Shown in pieces: positions 47,588 through 59,800 of a stretch of DNA of 64,000 bases (positions are counted from its first letter, which is position 1; each line of letters starts with the position of its first letter). A program made the translations under genes and the position numbers. Origin of the DNA: Archivesica marissinica. Taxonomy: Eukaryota; Mollusca; Bivalvia; Venerida; Vesicomyidae. The DNA lies in NCBI GenBank assembly GCA_014843695.1, contig CM026404.1, forward strand, positions 81,928,977 through 81,992,976, in the 5' to 3' direction. The notes beneath the pieces are model-generated. The model ran no database searches, was not told the origin of the DNA, and was given only the letters and a program-made list of their open reading frames with translations.

Positions 47588-48114
47588 ATATGTACAATAA
47601 AAATATTTCAAGATTTATATCTATTATGTGCTATGCATGTTCATGTGTTTGTCTTATCCATGTAAATATCTATGTTTTCGATTTAATGCTTATAACTCAA
47701 AATAAAGAATATCTATCTATATGAAACTTATATTTATGAACAACTTTCCCAAATTTAGAAACACAAATTTTCAGTACAGTATAGCAATTTTCGCCAATTA
47801 TCACCTTTCAACTCTATTGTTACACCGAACAATACATTCCCCCAACACCTACCTCAATTTCTATAGGACTAATAAAAGGTTGGGAAAGTGGGAACACACC
47901 AAATATAGCAATGGCAATACACGTTTATAATAACAGTAGAAGTACGCGAGTACCGGATAAACTATCCACTAGACCACGAATCTGTTACACAATAAATCAA
48001 CGCATTTGAATTTAAGAATACGAAAATATACAAATTAACGCCAATTATTGGATAATATTCCTGATTTACCTGTGTTTGAATTACACCAGGTACCGTTAAA
48101 ATAAAATTATCCCG
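47588..48114. other. Intergenic; tRNA-like A-box remnant at about 47950-47986 (minus)
   Basis: CGTGGTCTAGTGGATAG read on the minus strand resembles the head seen at 40066. Otherwise AT-rich, nothing assigned. Confidence 0.35.
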
Positions 48115-48232
48115 ATCCATTAATACTCAGTTTTTGAGGCAAATATTGGGGGGGGGGGGGAATTATACCATATAATAGGAAATTATATTCTGTATATATT
48201 TGTGTTTTCACTGATATAGTGTCGCTTTAAAA
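48115..48232. mobile_element. M2 right-end fragment
   Basis: It matches the last about 110 bp of M2 (TACTCAGTTTTTG, ATATAATAGGAAATTA, CACTGATATAGTGTCGC, TTTAAA). A G run expands its middle. Confidence 0.65.
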
Positions 48233-48582
48233 AGGATGGATTTCATTACCACAAAACTCGAGTAATACTGATTATGTAACGAATACAATTGTATGATCAC
48301 ACTTATTTTGGAAATATAGACAGTCACTTTGAACCGGAATATGACTCTAAAATATAAGGAGAGATCGATGTACCTCTCATATCCGTTTAAATGATTGGTG
48401 GAATGGCTACAATTTAGCGAATCCGTTTCCAAGACAACACATTCTCTTAAGATCAGGAATGGAGTACATTGTATTTGTTAAGATGAATAACTCTTCTCAA
48501 CATTTATTACATTTTTTTGTAACATTTATTTCCCTTGAACTACATATACACAGCTTTCGGTTTGAGTAAAACATATCCCGAT

Positions 48583-48797
48583 AAGACCCTAATAATATTA
48601 ACAGTCTTTCAGATGGGACGTTAAACAGAGGTCTCGTGTCGATGCTTTACACCGTGCACGTAAAAGAACCAGATGAGACTCTGGAATTGGTCTCTGTCTG
48701 TATCATTGCACTATCCTCCAAAAATCTAAAATGACTAATCTCTTCAGGAAGCGTCGCTCATATGGGCAACCGGTAGCGACGATAAATAAACGTAAAA
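48583..48797 (+). mobile_element. MetaSINE without head
   Basis: It begins at GACCCTAATAATATTAACAG and is complete to AATAAACGTAAAAT. Confidence 0.85.
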
Positions 48798-49071
48798 TAC
48801 ACAAAGAGCAACACATCTTGGCCGATATCCTCACGACTTGCACGTCGCGGTCTGGACACATCTCGCAGCAGTAGCAGCGATACTGGGATAGTCTGGTCGT
48901 CGATCTTGCAACAAGGGACACACGTCCCAGCATATCTGCCTCATTCAACATAGGTGGTGTAGGTATGGTTTGACTCTGGAGTGACATAGATGACAGCATG
49001 TCTAACTGTCAGATCCGTTTATATGAGGGGTGACCAGCAGTGAGGAGGATGGTCCTAAGAAGAAGAAGAGC
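48798..49071. other. Possible coding remnant beside the 37-bp array
   Basis: A minus-strand frame (48999 downward) encodes a Cys-rich stretch (CYCCEMCPDRD) before entering the MetaSINE. On the plus strand the last bases before the array read TSSEEDGPKKKKSR. Neither is recognised, and either could be chance. Confidence 0.2.
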
Positions 49072-50880
49072 CGTTACATCACAGGACTTGTCACCCTGTA
49101 CAGGAAGAAGTTACATCACATGACTTGTCACCCTGGACAGGAACTAGTTACATCACAGGACTTGTCATCCTGTACAGGAAGAAGTTACATCACAGGATGT
49201 TTCACCCTGTACACGAAGAAGTTACATCACAGGACTTGTCACACTGTACAGGAAGAAATTACATCACAGGACTTGTCACAATGTACAGGAAGAAGTTACA
49301 TCACAGGACTTGTCACACTGTACATGAAGAAGTTACATCACAGGACTTGTCACACTGTACAGGAAGAAGTTACATCACAGGACTTGTCACCCTGTACAGG
49401 TACAGGAAGAAGTTACATCACAGGACTTGTCACCCTGTACAGGAAGAAGTTACATCACAAGACTTGTCACCCTGTACAGGAAGAAGTTACATCACAGGAC
49501 TTGTCACTCTGTACAGGAAGAAGTTACATCACAGGACTTGTCACCCTGTACAGGAAGAAGTTACATCACAGGACTTGTCACTCTGTACAGGAAGAAGTTA
49601 CATCACAGGACTTGTCACTCTGTACAGGAAGAAGTTACATCACATGACTTGTCACCCTGGACAGGAACTAGTTACATCACAGGACTTGTCATCCTGTACA
49701 GGAAGAAGTTACATCACAGGATGTTTCACCCTGTACACGAAGAAGTTACATCACAGGACTTGTCACACTGTACAGGAAGAAATTACATCACAGGACTTGT
49801 CACAATGTACAGGAAGAAGTTACATCACAGGACTTGTCACACTGTACATGAAGAAGTTACATCACAGGACTTGTCACACTGTACAGGAAGAAGTTACATC
49901 ACAGGACTTGTCACCCTGTACAGGTACAGGAAGAAGTTACATCACAGGACTTGTCACCCTGTACAGGAAGAAGTTACATCACAAGACTTGTCACCCTGTA
50001 CAGGAAGAAGTTACATCACAGGACTTGTCACTCTGTACAGGAAGAAGTTACATCACAGGACTTGTCACTCTGTACAGGAAGTAGTTACATCACAGGACGT
50101 GTCAGCCTGTACAGGTACAGGAATAAGTTACATCACAGGACTTGTCACCATGTACAGGAAGTTACATCACATGACGTGTCACCCTGTACAGGAAGTAGTT
50201 ACATCACAGGACTTGTCATCCTGTACAGGAAGAAGTTACATCACATGACTTGTCACTCTGTACAGGACGTAGTTACATCACAGGACTTGTCACTCTGTAC
50301 AGGAAATAGTTACATCACAGGACTTGTCAGCCTGTACAGGTACAGGAAGAAGTTACATCACAGGACTTGTCACCCTGTACAGGAAGTAGTTACATCACAG
50401 GACTTGTCATCCTGTACACGAAGAAGTTACATCACATGACGTGTCACTCTGTACAGGAAGTAGTTACATCACAGGACTTGTCACTCTGTACAGGTACAGG
50501 AAGAAGTTACATCACAGGACTTGTCACCCTGTACAGGAAGTAGTTACATCACAGGACTTGTCACCCTGTACAGGAAGAAGTTACATCACAGGACTTGTCA
50601 CTCTGTACATGAAGTAGTTACATCACAGGACTTGCCACCCTGTACAGGAAGAAGTTACATCACAGGACTTGTCACCCTGTACAGGGAGAAGTTACATCAC
50701 ATGACTTGTCACACTGTACATGAAGAAGTTACATCACAGGACTTGTCACCATGTACAGGAAGAAGTTACATCACAGGACCTATCACCATGTACAAGAAGA
50801 AGTTACATCACAGGACCTGTCACCATGTACATGAAGAAGTTACATCACAGGACTTCTCACCATGTACAAGAAGAAGAAGC
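49072..50880 (+). repeat. 37-bp minisatellite, about 49 copies
   Basis: The unit contains GTTACATCACAGGACTTGTC and a CTGTACAGGAAGAA end. Because 37 is not a multiple of three, one strand cycles through all three frames every 111 bp. The unit has no stop in the relevant frames, giving overlapping ORFs of 162-319 codons with a 37-residue period. A variant unit with an extra 6 bp (GTACAGGTACAGG) recurs, and a block of 14 units is duplicated (49121 and 49645, offset 524 bp = 14 x 37 + 6). I treat the ORFs as artefacts. Confidence 0.92.
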
Positions 50881-51026
50881 TACATTCGGATGTCAACATT
50901 TTACAACAGCATCGCCAGGAACTTCAAGAGCACCATTCTATTAGACACACATTCAACAACTCAACAACACCTCACGATAATCGACGGTGCTTATCACGAA
51001 TCTTCTTAATCCACGTATAATGCTCG
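50881..51026 (+). other. Sequence following the 37-bp array
   Basis: One frame stays open for about 45 codons (DVNILQQHRQELQEHH) and looks more protein-like than the array. No family is recognised. Confidence 0.2.
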
Positions 51027-51072
51027 CCCATATGCTCTGCGGTGGTGAGGGTAAATAAACGGATTCATCATC
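51027..51072 (-). mobile_element. Solo M1 terminus
   Basis: GCTCGCCCATATG, then GGTGAGGGTAAATAAAC and ATCATCATTATC match the M1 right end. Confidence 0.5.
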
Positions 51073-51784
51073 ATTATCAAAATATCACGTCGGGGCAAAA
51101 TACCACGAGGGAAACACCCAAAATACTCTACTATTACAAGCTTGAATTTACTTGAGACAACTGCATATTCAGTCGACCTTAGGTCACTTTAGTAAAGTCA
51201 CAATAGGTATTATATAGCCTTGAAATTATATGTAGTGAAATGAGTCAGCCTCGTTGGTGGTAATATAGAATGCTTGTGGTGTCGAAGATACAGGGTTCGA
51301 GCCTCAATGAAGGTATATTTCTTGTATTTTTTAATATTTAAAATTTATATAAAAATGCAGCAAACTTCATCGCCATTCATGGCTCCGATTATGAGAATAC
51401 CGACTCGGCTATTGAGTGCGTCCGCTCAACGGATACTGCCAGTGAAGACGGAATGGAGATTTAAATGGTTACACATTGAAATGCAATGTAATAGTATTAC
51501 ATGTATAGACTGCATAAAATGAAATAAAACGAATGAAATAAACAATAAAGTAAATAAAAATTAGTAAATATACAACTTTTAACAACCCCAAATTTTGGAA
51601 ATATCTTTTATTCATTAATAACTAGAATAAAAATATCATTTTAGATGACAAAAATGTTTTGTACCTAATAAAATGAACATTATAGTTAATTAAATGTAGA
51701 CTCACGATTGTCTTCATTGTACAACGTTTCGAACTCACACGGAACTGTGGTATTATAACGCAGTAACCGTAGACTGCTCGGCTA
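51073..51784. other. Intergenic; tRNA-like segment at about 51245-51310
   Basis: CAGGGTTCGAGCCTC is a good B-box, but the A-box side is weak and no cloverleaf is convincing. An 82-codon frame at 51274 overlaps it and has no known features. Confidence 0.3.
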
Positions 51785-52060
51785 GTCCAGTGATAACACG
51801 TTGGACTGGTAATCCAGGGATCGCAGGTTCGATCCCCCGTCTGACCCTAATATAATTTACAGCCTTTCAGATGGGACGTTAAACCGAGGTCTCGTGTCGG
51901 TGTTTTACACCGTGCACGTAAAAGAACCAGAAGAGACTCTGGAATGGGTCTCTGTCTGTATCATGCACTATCCTCCAAAATCTAAAATGACTAATATCTT
52001 CAGGAGGCGTCGCTCATATGGGCAACCGGTAGCGACAATAAATAAACGTAAAACACACAC
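51785..52060 (+). mobile_element. MetaSINE, slightly 5'-truncated
   Basis: It retains the anticodon arm and B-box, the Meta-like domain and the tail. Flanked by GCTCGGCTA at 51776-51784 and 52061-52069, a likely 9-bp target duplication. Confidence 0.87.
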
Positions 52061-52069
52061 GCTCGGCTA

Positions 52070-52334
52070 TTACCACCTTGAATTGTGAAATCAATTTTAT
52101 TCAATTAAAATAAAGTCTTTATTATTATTATTATTATTATTATTAAACTGCAAAAATCCATTGCAAATGAAGCGTGTAATTATGATGTCTCAAGTAAATT
52201 TATGCTTGCAATATTTAAACTTTATTTATTTAATCAATTTTATTACCTATCAACAGTCCTTCATTCTTTGGAATGACCATGTACTGCGTTTTATTTTTGT
52301 CATAATTTTTTTTTGGCGCTGTTAATCAACGTTT
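52070..52334. other. AT-rich DNA with LINE-like AAATAAAGTCTTT(ATT)n tail
   Basis: At 52105-52145, AAATAAAGTCTTTATT is followed by ATT repeats, the same 3' end as at 40593 but on the plus strand. Nothing else assigned. Confidence 0.4.
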
Positions 52335-52582
52335 AGTTTAAACTTTATTTATTTTACAACGATTGAGAAGCACATTCTAACAACTTTTATTAAGCACTCT
52401 CGTTGGCGCGGATGAAAGTGTAAATCTGGCCATTCGTATGGAAGGAAACCGGAGTATCCGGGTAAAGCCCACATGTCCGATCTGGCGACCACCGTACCAT
52501 CTCACATTCTTCCCGGTCCGAGGATCGAACACGGGTTGCATTGGTGAGAAGCGAGCGCGCTAACCAGTGCGCTAATCGGACA
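52335..52582 (-). mobile_element. SINE-G, full length, minus
   Basis: Complete from tail (AAACTTTATTTATTTTAC) to head (GCTAATCGGAC). Confidence 0.87.
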
Positions 52583-52843
52583 GTCAACACTAATATTAAC
52601 TTGATATTTGCACACAATACATCAAGTTACTATTGCCACACGTTCACATTGTTTACATCCACCCTCCTTCTGAATGTAACACCTTTCAGCGTAATGAAGA
52701 CACCTGCTGATTGTGTCCATGCCTCTGTAACAGCGTTCATTGGAAAATGGAAGTTATGGTTTAATCATTCAAAATATATGGCAAGCCAATTTAATTCAAA
52801 GCAAGATATATATCTCTTATGTTAAAGAGATGTCTCCTGCATA

Positions 52844-53127
52844 CAGACGGATCTGTAGTCCAGTGGTAACACGCTGGACTGGTAATCCAGGGATCGCAGG
52901 TTCGATCCCCCGTCTGACCCTAATAAAATTAACAGTCTTTCAGATGGGACGTTAAACCGAGGTCTCGTGTCGGTGATTTACACCGTGCACGTAAACGAAC
53001 CAGAGGAAACTCTGGAATGGGTCTCTGTCTGTATCATGCACTATCCTCCGAACATCTAAAATGACTAATCTCTCCAGGAGGCGTCGCTCATATGGGCAAC
53101 CGGTAGCGACGATAAATAAACGTAAAA
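52844..53127 (+). mobile_element. MetaSINE, full length with intact cloverleaf head
   Basis: The acceptor stem CAGACGG/CCGTCTG is perfect over 7 bp, with anticodon stem CTGGA/TCCAG and loop CTGGTAA. It is the best-preserved head in the window. Confidence 0.9.
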
Positions 53128-53984
53128 ACAAACAAAGTTTTGTTTTAATCCACAAATCATGGGCATGGTAGTGGGTGGAACGATGACAACACATATTGTA
53201 AAAAGAATTTGGTAGCACCAAATTAATCTGCCAAATGAAATAGGCGTCTTCAAAATGCAGTCAGATCCCACCTTCTTGCATGGACCTCACCTATTGCTAA
53301 ACCCTGACTACGTTACTTGGAAATGACCCACGTTGAGGATACGCAAATATGTTTACATTGTATTAACCAATAATATCTATCGTCTCCATTGTCCTTCATG
53401 TTTAGAATCCTATGCACACGAACACTAATGACGGCAACTGTTCAAAGCGACACTATATGGTATGGAATGAAATATTATAAAATTTGAAATTATCATTTGA
53501 AAATATCATGCACCAGTCCATGTCAGTTACTTGGTGTTGAATGGGTTAATATCATGCACCAGTCCATGTCAGTTACTTGGTGTTGAATGGGTTAATAACA
53601 GTTTGAAGATCTGCCACACACATTGAAACAGTTTGTTTTGCTATTTTGTTGCTTACAAAATGACCTTGATTTTGCATATTTATTTGCAAAAATATCAATA
53701 ATTTTACTAAAGTTAATGCTTTGACAAAATTAATTTTAATTATTCCTGTCATTTTACACTATACCATTTTTCTCTTAGTTTATGCGAAAATAAACTATTT
53801 ATGACATTGAAGATGTTTATAACGTGTCTAAGATAATTTATTCCTATAGAATATTTAAAATTGAGTAAACGTTGCATTTCTTGAAGCAAACATGAAACAT
53901 GAGATTGGCAATACGGTTGGCTATGTAATACATAGCTGTGTATTCTATTATCAGTAGATCTACTACATATTTTTTATTATTTAT
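53128..53984. other. Intergenic with a 46-bp tandem duplication
   Basis: A 46-bp block starting AATATCATGCACCAGTCC occurs at 53502 and 53548. A lone M2-like end (TTCAAAGCGACACTATA) lies at about 53451. No gene seen. Confidence 0.5.
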
Positions 53985-54640
53985 TTTAGTTTTTTTTTTT
54001 TTTTTTTATTAAATTCCAATAGGCTGTCAAGCCCATGAGGACATACATACATATTATATACAGTTAGCGAACAGTGCAAACATAAAGCATACATTTTATA
54101 CAAATGAGCTCCCACAGCCATTTATATTTATATCTATGTGTAAATACCTGTAATATTTATCTGATATGTGTCTTATAATTAAAGCAAAATAGTTCTTTAT
54201 TTCCAACAAGGAGAAGGTCAAAAGACACAACAAAACACAAAACCAAACATACAAAATTGAAGTTGTTGCAAAGTTGTATAACATGGCCGATTAGTAAACC
54301 CTTCGTAACCATATTCATTGCTAAATGTTAAATAAAATAAATTTAACATGTGGTCTTATTTGTAAATCAGAACGCATCCATTTATTTAATTCAGAGCGGC
54401 TTTGTAGATTAATATTACATGACATATACATAGATTAATTAATTAAATTCCATTCAACTTTCCAATCACATGAGAACACACCTAATACAACATAAATAGT
54501 ATGTAAGCTAGCACAAACATATAGAAAACATACGCATTTATAACTGTTCTTAATTGCTATTTTCTCCAAATCATAGCGAAAATAATTCTCCATTTGTATC
54601 TTAATCGTAATGATAAATGCCATCTCAGGATCAAAATGTT
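53985..54640 (-). mobile_element. Probable retroelement 3' ends, minus strand, two diverged copies
   Basis: A T run at 53987-54007 (poly-A on the minus strand) precedes ATTAAATTCCAATAGGC and CCATGAGGACATAC. A diverged relative with ATTAAATTCCATTC and ACATGAGAACACAC starts at about 54441. This fits 3'-UTR fragments of a LINE, but no coding part is present. Confidence 0.35.
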
Positions 54641-54919
54641 GCACTCCATATGCACATTCTGAATACTATGCAACGCTACAACGCTGTTCCACCATCAGTC
54701 TATCTTGTTCGAAAGCGAAGATAACAAGATTCGGCCAGTGGATAACAAGTATACATATACAGCATTATTATATGTATTACATACCTCGGCTATATAACAA
54801 ATTATTAAATACATTTTTCAATAGTATATAGCATCACAAGTATACCTGTACAACATTATCCACATATATGTGCTTAGTCAAAATAGCAAATTTTACCCAG
54901 TCGGACTTTCCATTAGTTG
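54641..54919. other. Intergenic, nothing recognised
   Basis: AT-rich, short frames only. Confidence 0.4.
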
Positions 54920-55138
54920 TGGTTCTCACCAATGCAACCCGGGTTCGATCCTCGGACCGTTAAGTATGTGAGATGGTACGGTGACCGCCAGATCGGACAG
55001 GTGGGGTTTCTCCGGGTACTCCGGGTTCCTCCCACACGAATGACCACATTTACGCTTTCTTCCGCGCTAACGAGAGTGATAAATATAAGTTGTTAGAACT
55101 TGCTTCACAATCGTTGTAAAATAAATAAAGTTTAAACT
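54920..55138 (+). mobile_element. SINE-G, 5'-truncated
   Basis: It begins at the anticodon arm (TTCTCACCAATGCAACCC) and is complete to AATAAATAAAGTTTAAAC. Confidence 0.85.
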
Positions 55139-55358
55139 ATTGAGATATTGAACTAAATTCAAATTCTAGTTTTATGATGAAGGACGTATAGGTAGCCACT
55201 GTTTCACACGTGCATCGTGTTGTTTATTTTGCATGAATTTCATGAATAATGGAACAGTTTTATTATAGATTCTATCTACATCCATTGTTAACTTATTTGT
55301 CCAAATATATGCACAAGGGCTGTTCAACATGTGTACCCGGCCATTTAAACCTCAGACG

Positions 55359-55710
55359 GGACGGAGGTCGTGAACAATTACGTGACGGAGGTGAACCCTT
55401 ACGTGACGGAGGTATTGAACCCTCACGTGACGGAGGTCGTGAACAATTACGTGACGGAGGTATTGAACCCTTACGTGACGGAGGTATTGGACACTTTCGT
55501 GACGGAGGTATTGGACACTTTCGTGACGGAGGTATTGAACCCTTACGTGACGGAGGTATTGAACCCTTACGTGACGGAGGTATTGAACCCTTACGTGACG
55601 GAGGTATTGGACACTTTCGTGACGGAGGTATTGAACCCTTACGTGACGGAGGTATTGAACCCTTACGTGACGGAGGTTTCGAACTCTTACGTAACGGAGG
55701 TTTTCAACCG
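55359..55710 (+). repeat. 24-bp minisatellite, about 15 copies
   Basis: The unit contains GACGGAGGTATTGAACCC and TTACGT, with GGACACTTTCGT and GAACAATTACGT variants and one 21-bp unit. The period is a multiple of three, so an octapeptide (RDGGIEPL in one plus frame) repeats in a 180-codon ORF (55249-55791). A second plus frame and a minus frame are open too, which argues against selection on any one frame. Confidence 0.9.
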
Positions 55711-55985
55711 TTAACCATTCCAGGCACGACTTATGCATCCTGTTCATATCCCGTTCCAGGAACTGTGACAGTAGTAGTTGTCAATGCATAGGTTAGAGTG
55801 CTAGGAAATGCAAGCATATTTAGAATATGATGCAATAATGCAAAGTACAAAGTGTAAGAATTACACAGAACACCTCGTTTAATGTAGCAAAACTCAACCA
55901 CTTTCCTGGAACTAAAATGGATCTGTTCATGATTCATAGCCTCACCTCAGAAATGTACTGAACATAGGACCCCCCTCCCCCGCTA

Positions 55986-56215
55986 GTTTATACAAATTTA
56001 TTTTAGCTCGATTGCGAAACAAGTTATTACAACTTATATTAATCACTCTCGAGACCTCATTCCTGATGCAATCCATCGTCACGATGGAGAGAGAAGAGGC
56101 AACGTGGAATTTAAATGCCTTGCCTAAGGGCACACTCGTAACGGTTCTAACGGGGCTCGAACTCCAGACCTTTCGCACCTGAAGCGAATGTGTATCCACT
56201 GTGCTATCACGACTT
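55986..56215 (-). mobile_element. SINE-L, full length, minus
   Basis: The best SINE-L head: the anticodon stem TTCGC/GCGAA is perfect around TTCAGGT. Confidence 0.87.
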
Positions 56216-56411
56216 CCTCCCTTAGTCGTCGCATAAAGAGAGTGTCCGGCTCCCGAACACGCCAATGACAGAATGTTTGTCAGACTTAGCACGACTCCCG
56301 GGTATATCTTTGTAAAAGTCAAGTTTCTCATTTAATAACGAGTCGGACATTCAAAACATCTACACATTATAATGTCATTGGCATACATGTAAATGCAAAC
56401 CATAGAACGCA
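56216..56411. other. Short spacer, nothing recognised
   Basis: Single-copy-looking sequence between SINE-L and the 49-bp array. Confidence 0.4.
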
Positions 56412-56850
56412 ACAAAATAAATGTTATGTTTTATAAGTACGAGGAAACGTGATAGCTCTGCACAAATACATGTTATGATTGATAAGTACGAAGAACAGTG
56501 ATAGCTCTGCACAAATAAATGTTATGATTGATAAATACGAAGAGCAGTGTTAGCTCTGCACAAATAAATGTTATGATTGATAAATACGAAGAGCAGTGAT
56601 AGCTCTGTACAAATACATGTTATGATTGATAAATACGAAGAACAGCGATAGCTCAACACAAATACATGTTATGATTGATAAATACGAAGAACAGTGATAG
56701 CTCTGCACAAATAAATGTTATGATTGATAAATACGAAGAACAGTGATAGCTCTGCATACATAAATGTTATGATTGATAAATACGAAGAACAGTGATAGCT
56801 CTGCACACATAAATGTTATGATTGATAAATACGAGGAAACGTGATAGCTA
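56412..56850 (+). repeat. 49-bp tandem repeat, about nine copies
   Basis: The unit contains AGTGATAGCTCTGCACAAAT and GTTATGATTGATAAATACGA. The first and last units share a GAGGAAACGTGATAGCT variant. The last unit passes without a gap into the 24-bp array at 56851. Confidence 0.88.
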
Positions 56851-59800
56851 TGTACCTCCGAACTTGTTGTAATGTGTACCTCCGAACTTGTTGTAATGTG
56901 CACCCCCGAACGTGTTGTAATGTGCACCTCCGAACGTGTTGCAATGTGCACCTCTGAACGTGTTGTAATGTGCACCTCCGAACGTGTTGCAATGTGTACC
57001 TCCGAACGTGTTGCAATGTATACCTCCGACCTTGTTGTAATGTGCACCTCCGAACTTGTTGCAATGTGCACCTCCGAACGTGTTGCAATGTGCACCTCCG
57101 AACGTGTTGCAATGTGCACCTCCGAACGTGTTGCAATGTGCACCTCCGAACTTGTTGTAATGTGTACCTCCGAACGTGTTGCAATGTGCACCTCTGAACG
57201 TGTTGTAATGTGCACCTCCGAACGTGTTGCAATGTGCACCTCCGAACGTGTTGTAATGTGTACCTCCGAACGTGTTGCAATGTGCACCTCTGAACGTGTT
57301 GTAATGTGCACCTCCGAACGTGTTGCAATGTGCACCTCCGAACTTGTTGTAATGTGTACCTCCAAACTTGTTGTAAGGTGTACCTCCGAACGTGTTGCAA
57401 TGTGTACCTCCGAACGTGTTGCAATGTGCACCTCCCGAACGTGTTGCAATGTGCACCTCCGAACGTGTTGCAATGTGCACCTCCGAACGTGTTGTAATGT
57501 GTACCTCCGAACGTGTTGCAATGTGCACCTCTGAACGTGTTGTAATGTGCACCTCCGAACGTGTTGCAATGTGCACCTCCGAACTTGTTGTAATGTGTAC
57601 CTCCAAACTTGTTGTAAGGTGTACCTCCGAACGTGTTGCAATGTGTACCTCCGAACGTGTTGCAATGTGCACCTCCCGAACGTGTTGCAATGTGCACCTC
57701 TGAACGTGTTGCAATGTGTACCGCCGAACGTGTTGCAATGTGGACCTCCGAACTTGTTGTAATGTGCACCTCCGAACGTGTTGCAATGTGCACCTCCGAA
57801 CGTGTTGCAATGTGCACCTCCGAACGTGTTGCAATGTGCACCTCCGAACGTGTTGCAATGTGCACCTCCGAACTTGTTGCAATGTGCACCTCCGAACGTG
57901 TTGCAATGTGCACCTCCGAACGTGTTGCAATGTGCACCTCCGAAAGTGTTGTAATGTGCACCTCGAACTTGTAGCAATGTGCACCTCCGAACGTGTAGCA
58001 ATGTGCACCCCGAACTTGTTGCAATGTGCACCGCCGAACTTGTAGCAATGTGCACCTCCGAACTTGTTGCAATGTGCACCTCCGAACGTGTTGCAATGTG
58101 TACCTCCGAACTTGTAGCAATGTGCACCTCCGAACTTGTAGCAATGTACACCTCCGAACTTGTAGCAATGTGCACCTCCGAACTTGTAGCAATGTGCACC
58201 TCCGAACTTGTAGCAATGTGCACCTCCGAACTTGTAGCAATGTGCACCTCCGAACTTGTTGCAATGTGCACCTCCGAACATGTTGCAATGTGCACCTCCG
58301 AACGTGTTGCAATGTGCACCTCCGAACGTGTTGCAATGTGTACCTCCGAACGTGTAGCAATGTGCACCTCCGAACTTGTTACAATGTGCACCTCCGAACG
58401 TGTAGTAATGTGCACCTCCGAACGTGTTGCAATGTGTACCTCAGAACGTGTAGCAATGTGCACCTCCGAACTTGTTGCAATGTGCACCTCCGAACTTGTT
58501 GTAATGTGCACCTCCGAACGTGTTGCAATGTGCACCTCCGAACGTGTTGCAATGTGCACCTCCGAACGTGTTGCAATGTGCACCTCCGAACTTGTTGCAA
58601 TGTGCACCTCCGAACGTGTTGCAATGTGCACCTCCGAACGTGTTGCAATGTGCACCTCCGAAAGTGTTGTAATGTGCACCTCGAACTTGTAGCAATGTGC
58701 ACCCCGAACTTGTAATGTGCACCTCGAACTTGTTGCAATGTGCACCGCCGAACTTGTAGCAATGTGCACCTCCGAACTTGTTGCAATGTGCACCTCCGAA
58801 CGTGTTGCAATGTGCACCTCCGAACTTGTAGCAATGTGCACCTCCGAACTTGTAGCAATGTACACCTCCGAACTTGTAGCAATGTGCACCTCCGAACTTG
58901 TAGCAATGTGCACCTCCGAACTTGTAGCAATGTGCACCTCCGAACTTGTAGCAATGTGCACCTCCGAACGTGTTGCAATGTGCACCTCCGAACGTGTTGC
59001 AATGTGCACCTCCGAACGTGTTGCAATGTGCACCTCCGAACGTGTTGCAATGTGCACCTCCGAACTTGTTGTAATGTTCACCTCCGAACGTGTTGCAATG
59101 TGCACCTCCGAACGTGTTGCAATGTGCACCTCCGAACGTGTTGCAATGTGCACCTCCGAACGTGTTGCAATGTGCACCTCCGAACTTGTTGTAATGTGTA
59201 CCTCCGACCGTGTTGCAATGTGCACCTCTGAACGTGTTGTAATGTGCACCTCCGAACGTGTTGCAATGTGCACCTCCGAACGTGTTGCAATGTGCACCTC
59301 TGAACGTATTGTAATGTGCACCTCCGAACGTGTTGCAATGTGCACCTCCGAACGTGTTGTAATGTGTACCTCCGAACGTGTTGCAATGTGCACCTCTGAA
59401 CGTGTTGTAATGTGCACCTCCGAACGTGTTGCAATGTGCACCTCCGAACTTGTTGTAATGTGTACCTCCGAACTTGTTGTAATGTGTACCTCCGAACGTG
59501 TTGCAATGTGTACATCCGAACGTGTTGCAATGTGCACCTCCGAACGTGTTGCAATGTGCACCTCCGAACGTGTTGTAATGTGCATCTCCGAACGTGTTGC
59601 AATGTGCACCTCCGAACTTGTTGTAATGTGCACCTCCTAACGTGTTGCAATGTGTACCTCCGAACGTGTAGCAATGTGCACCTCCGAACTTGTTGCAATG
59701 TGCACCTCCGAACTTGTTGTAATGTGCACCTCCGAACGTGTTGCAATGTGTACCTCCGAACGTGTAGCAATGTGCACCTCCGAACTTGTTGCAATGTGCA

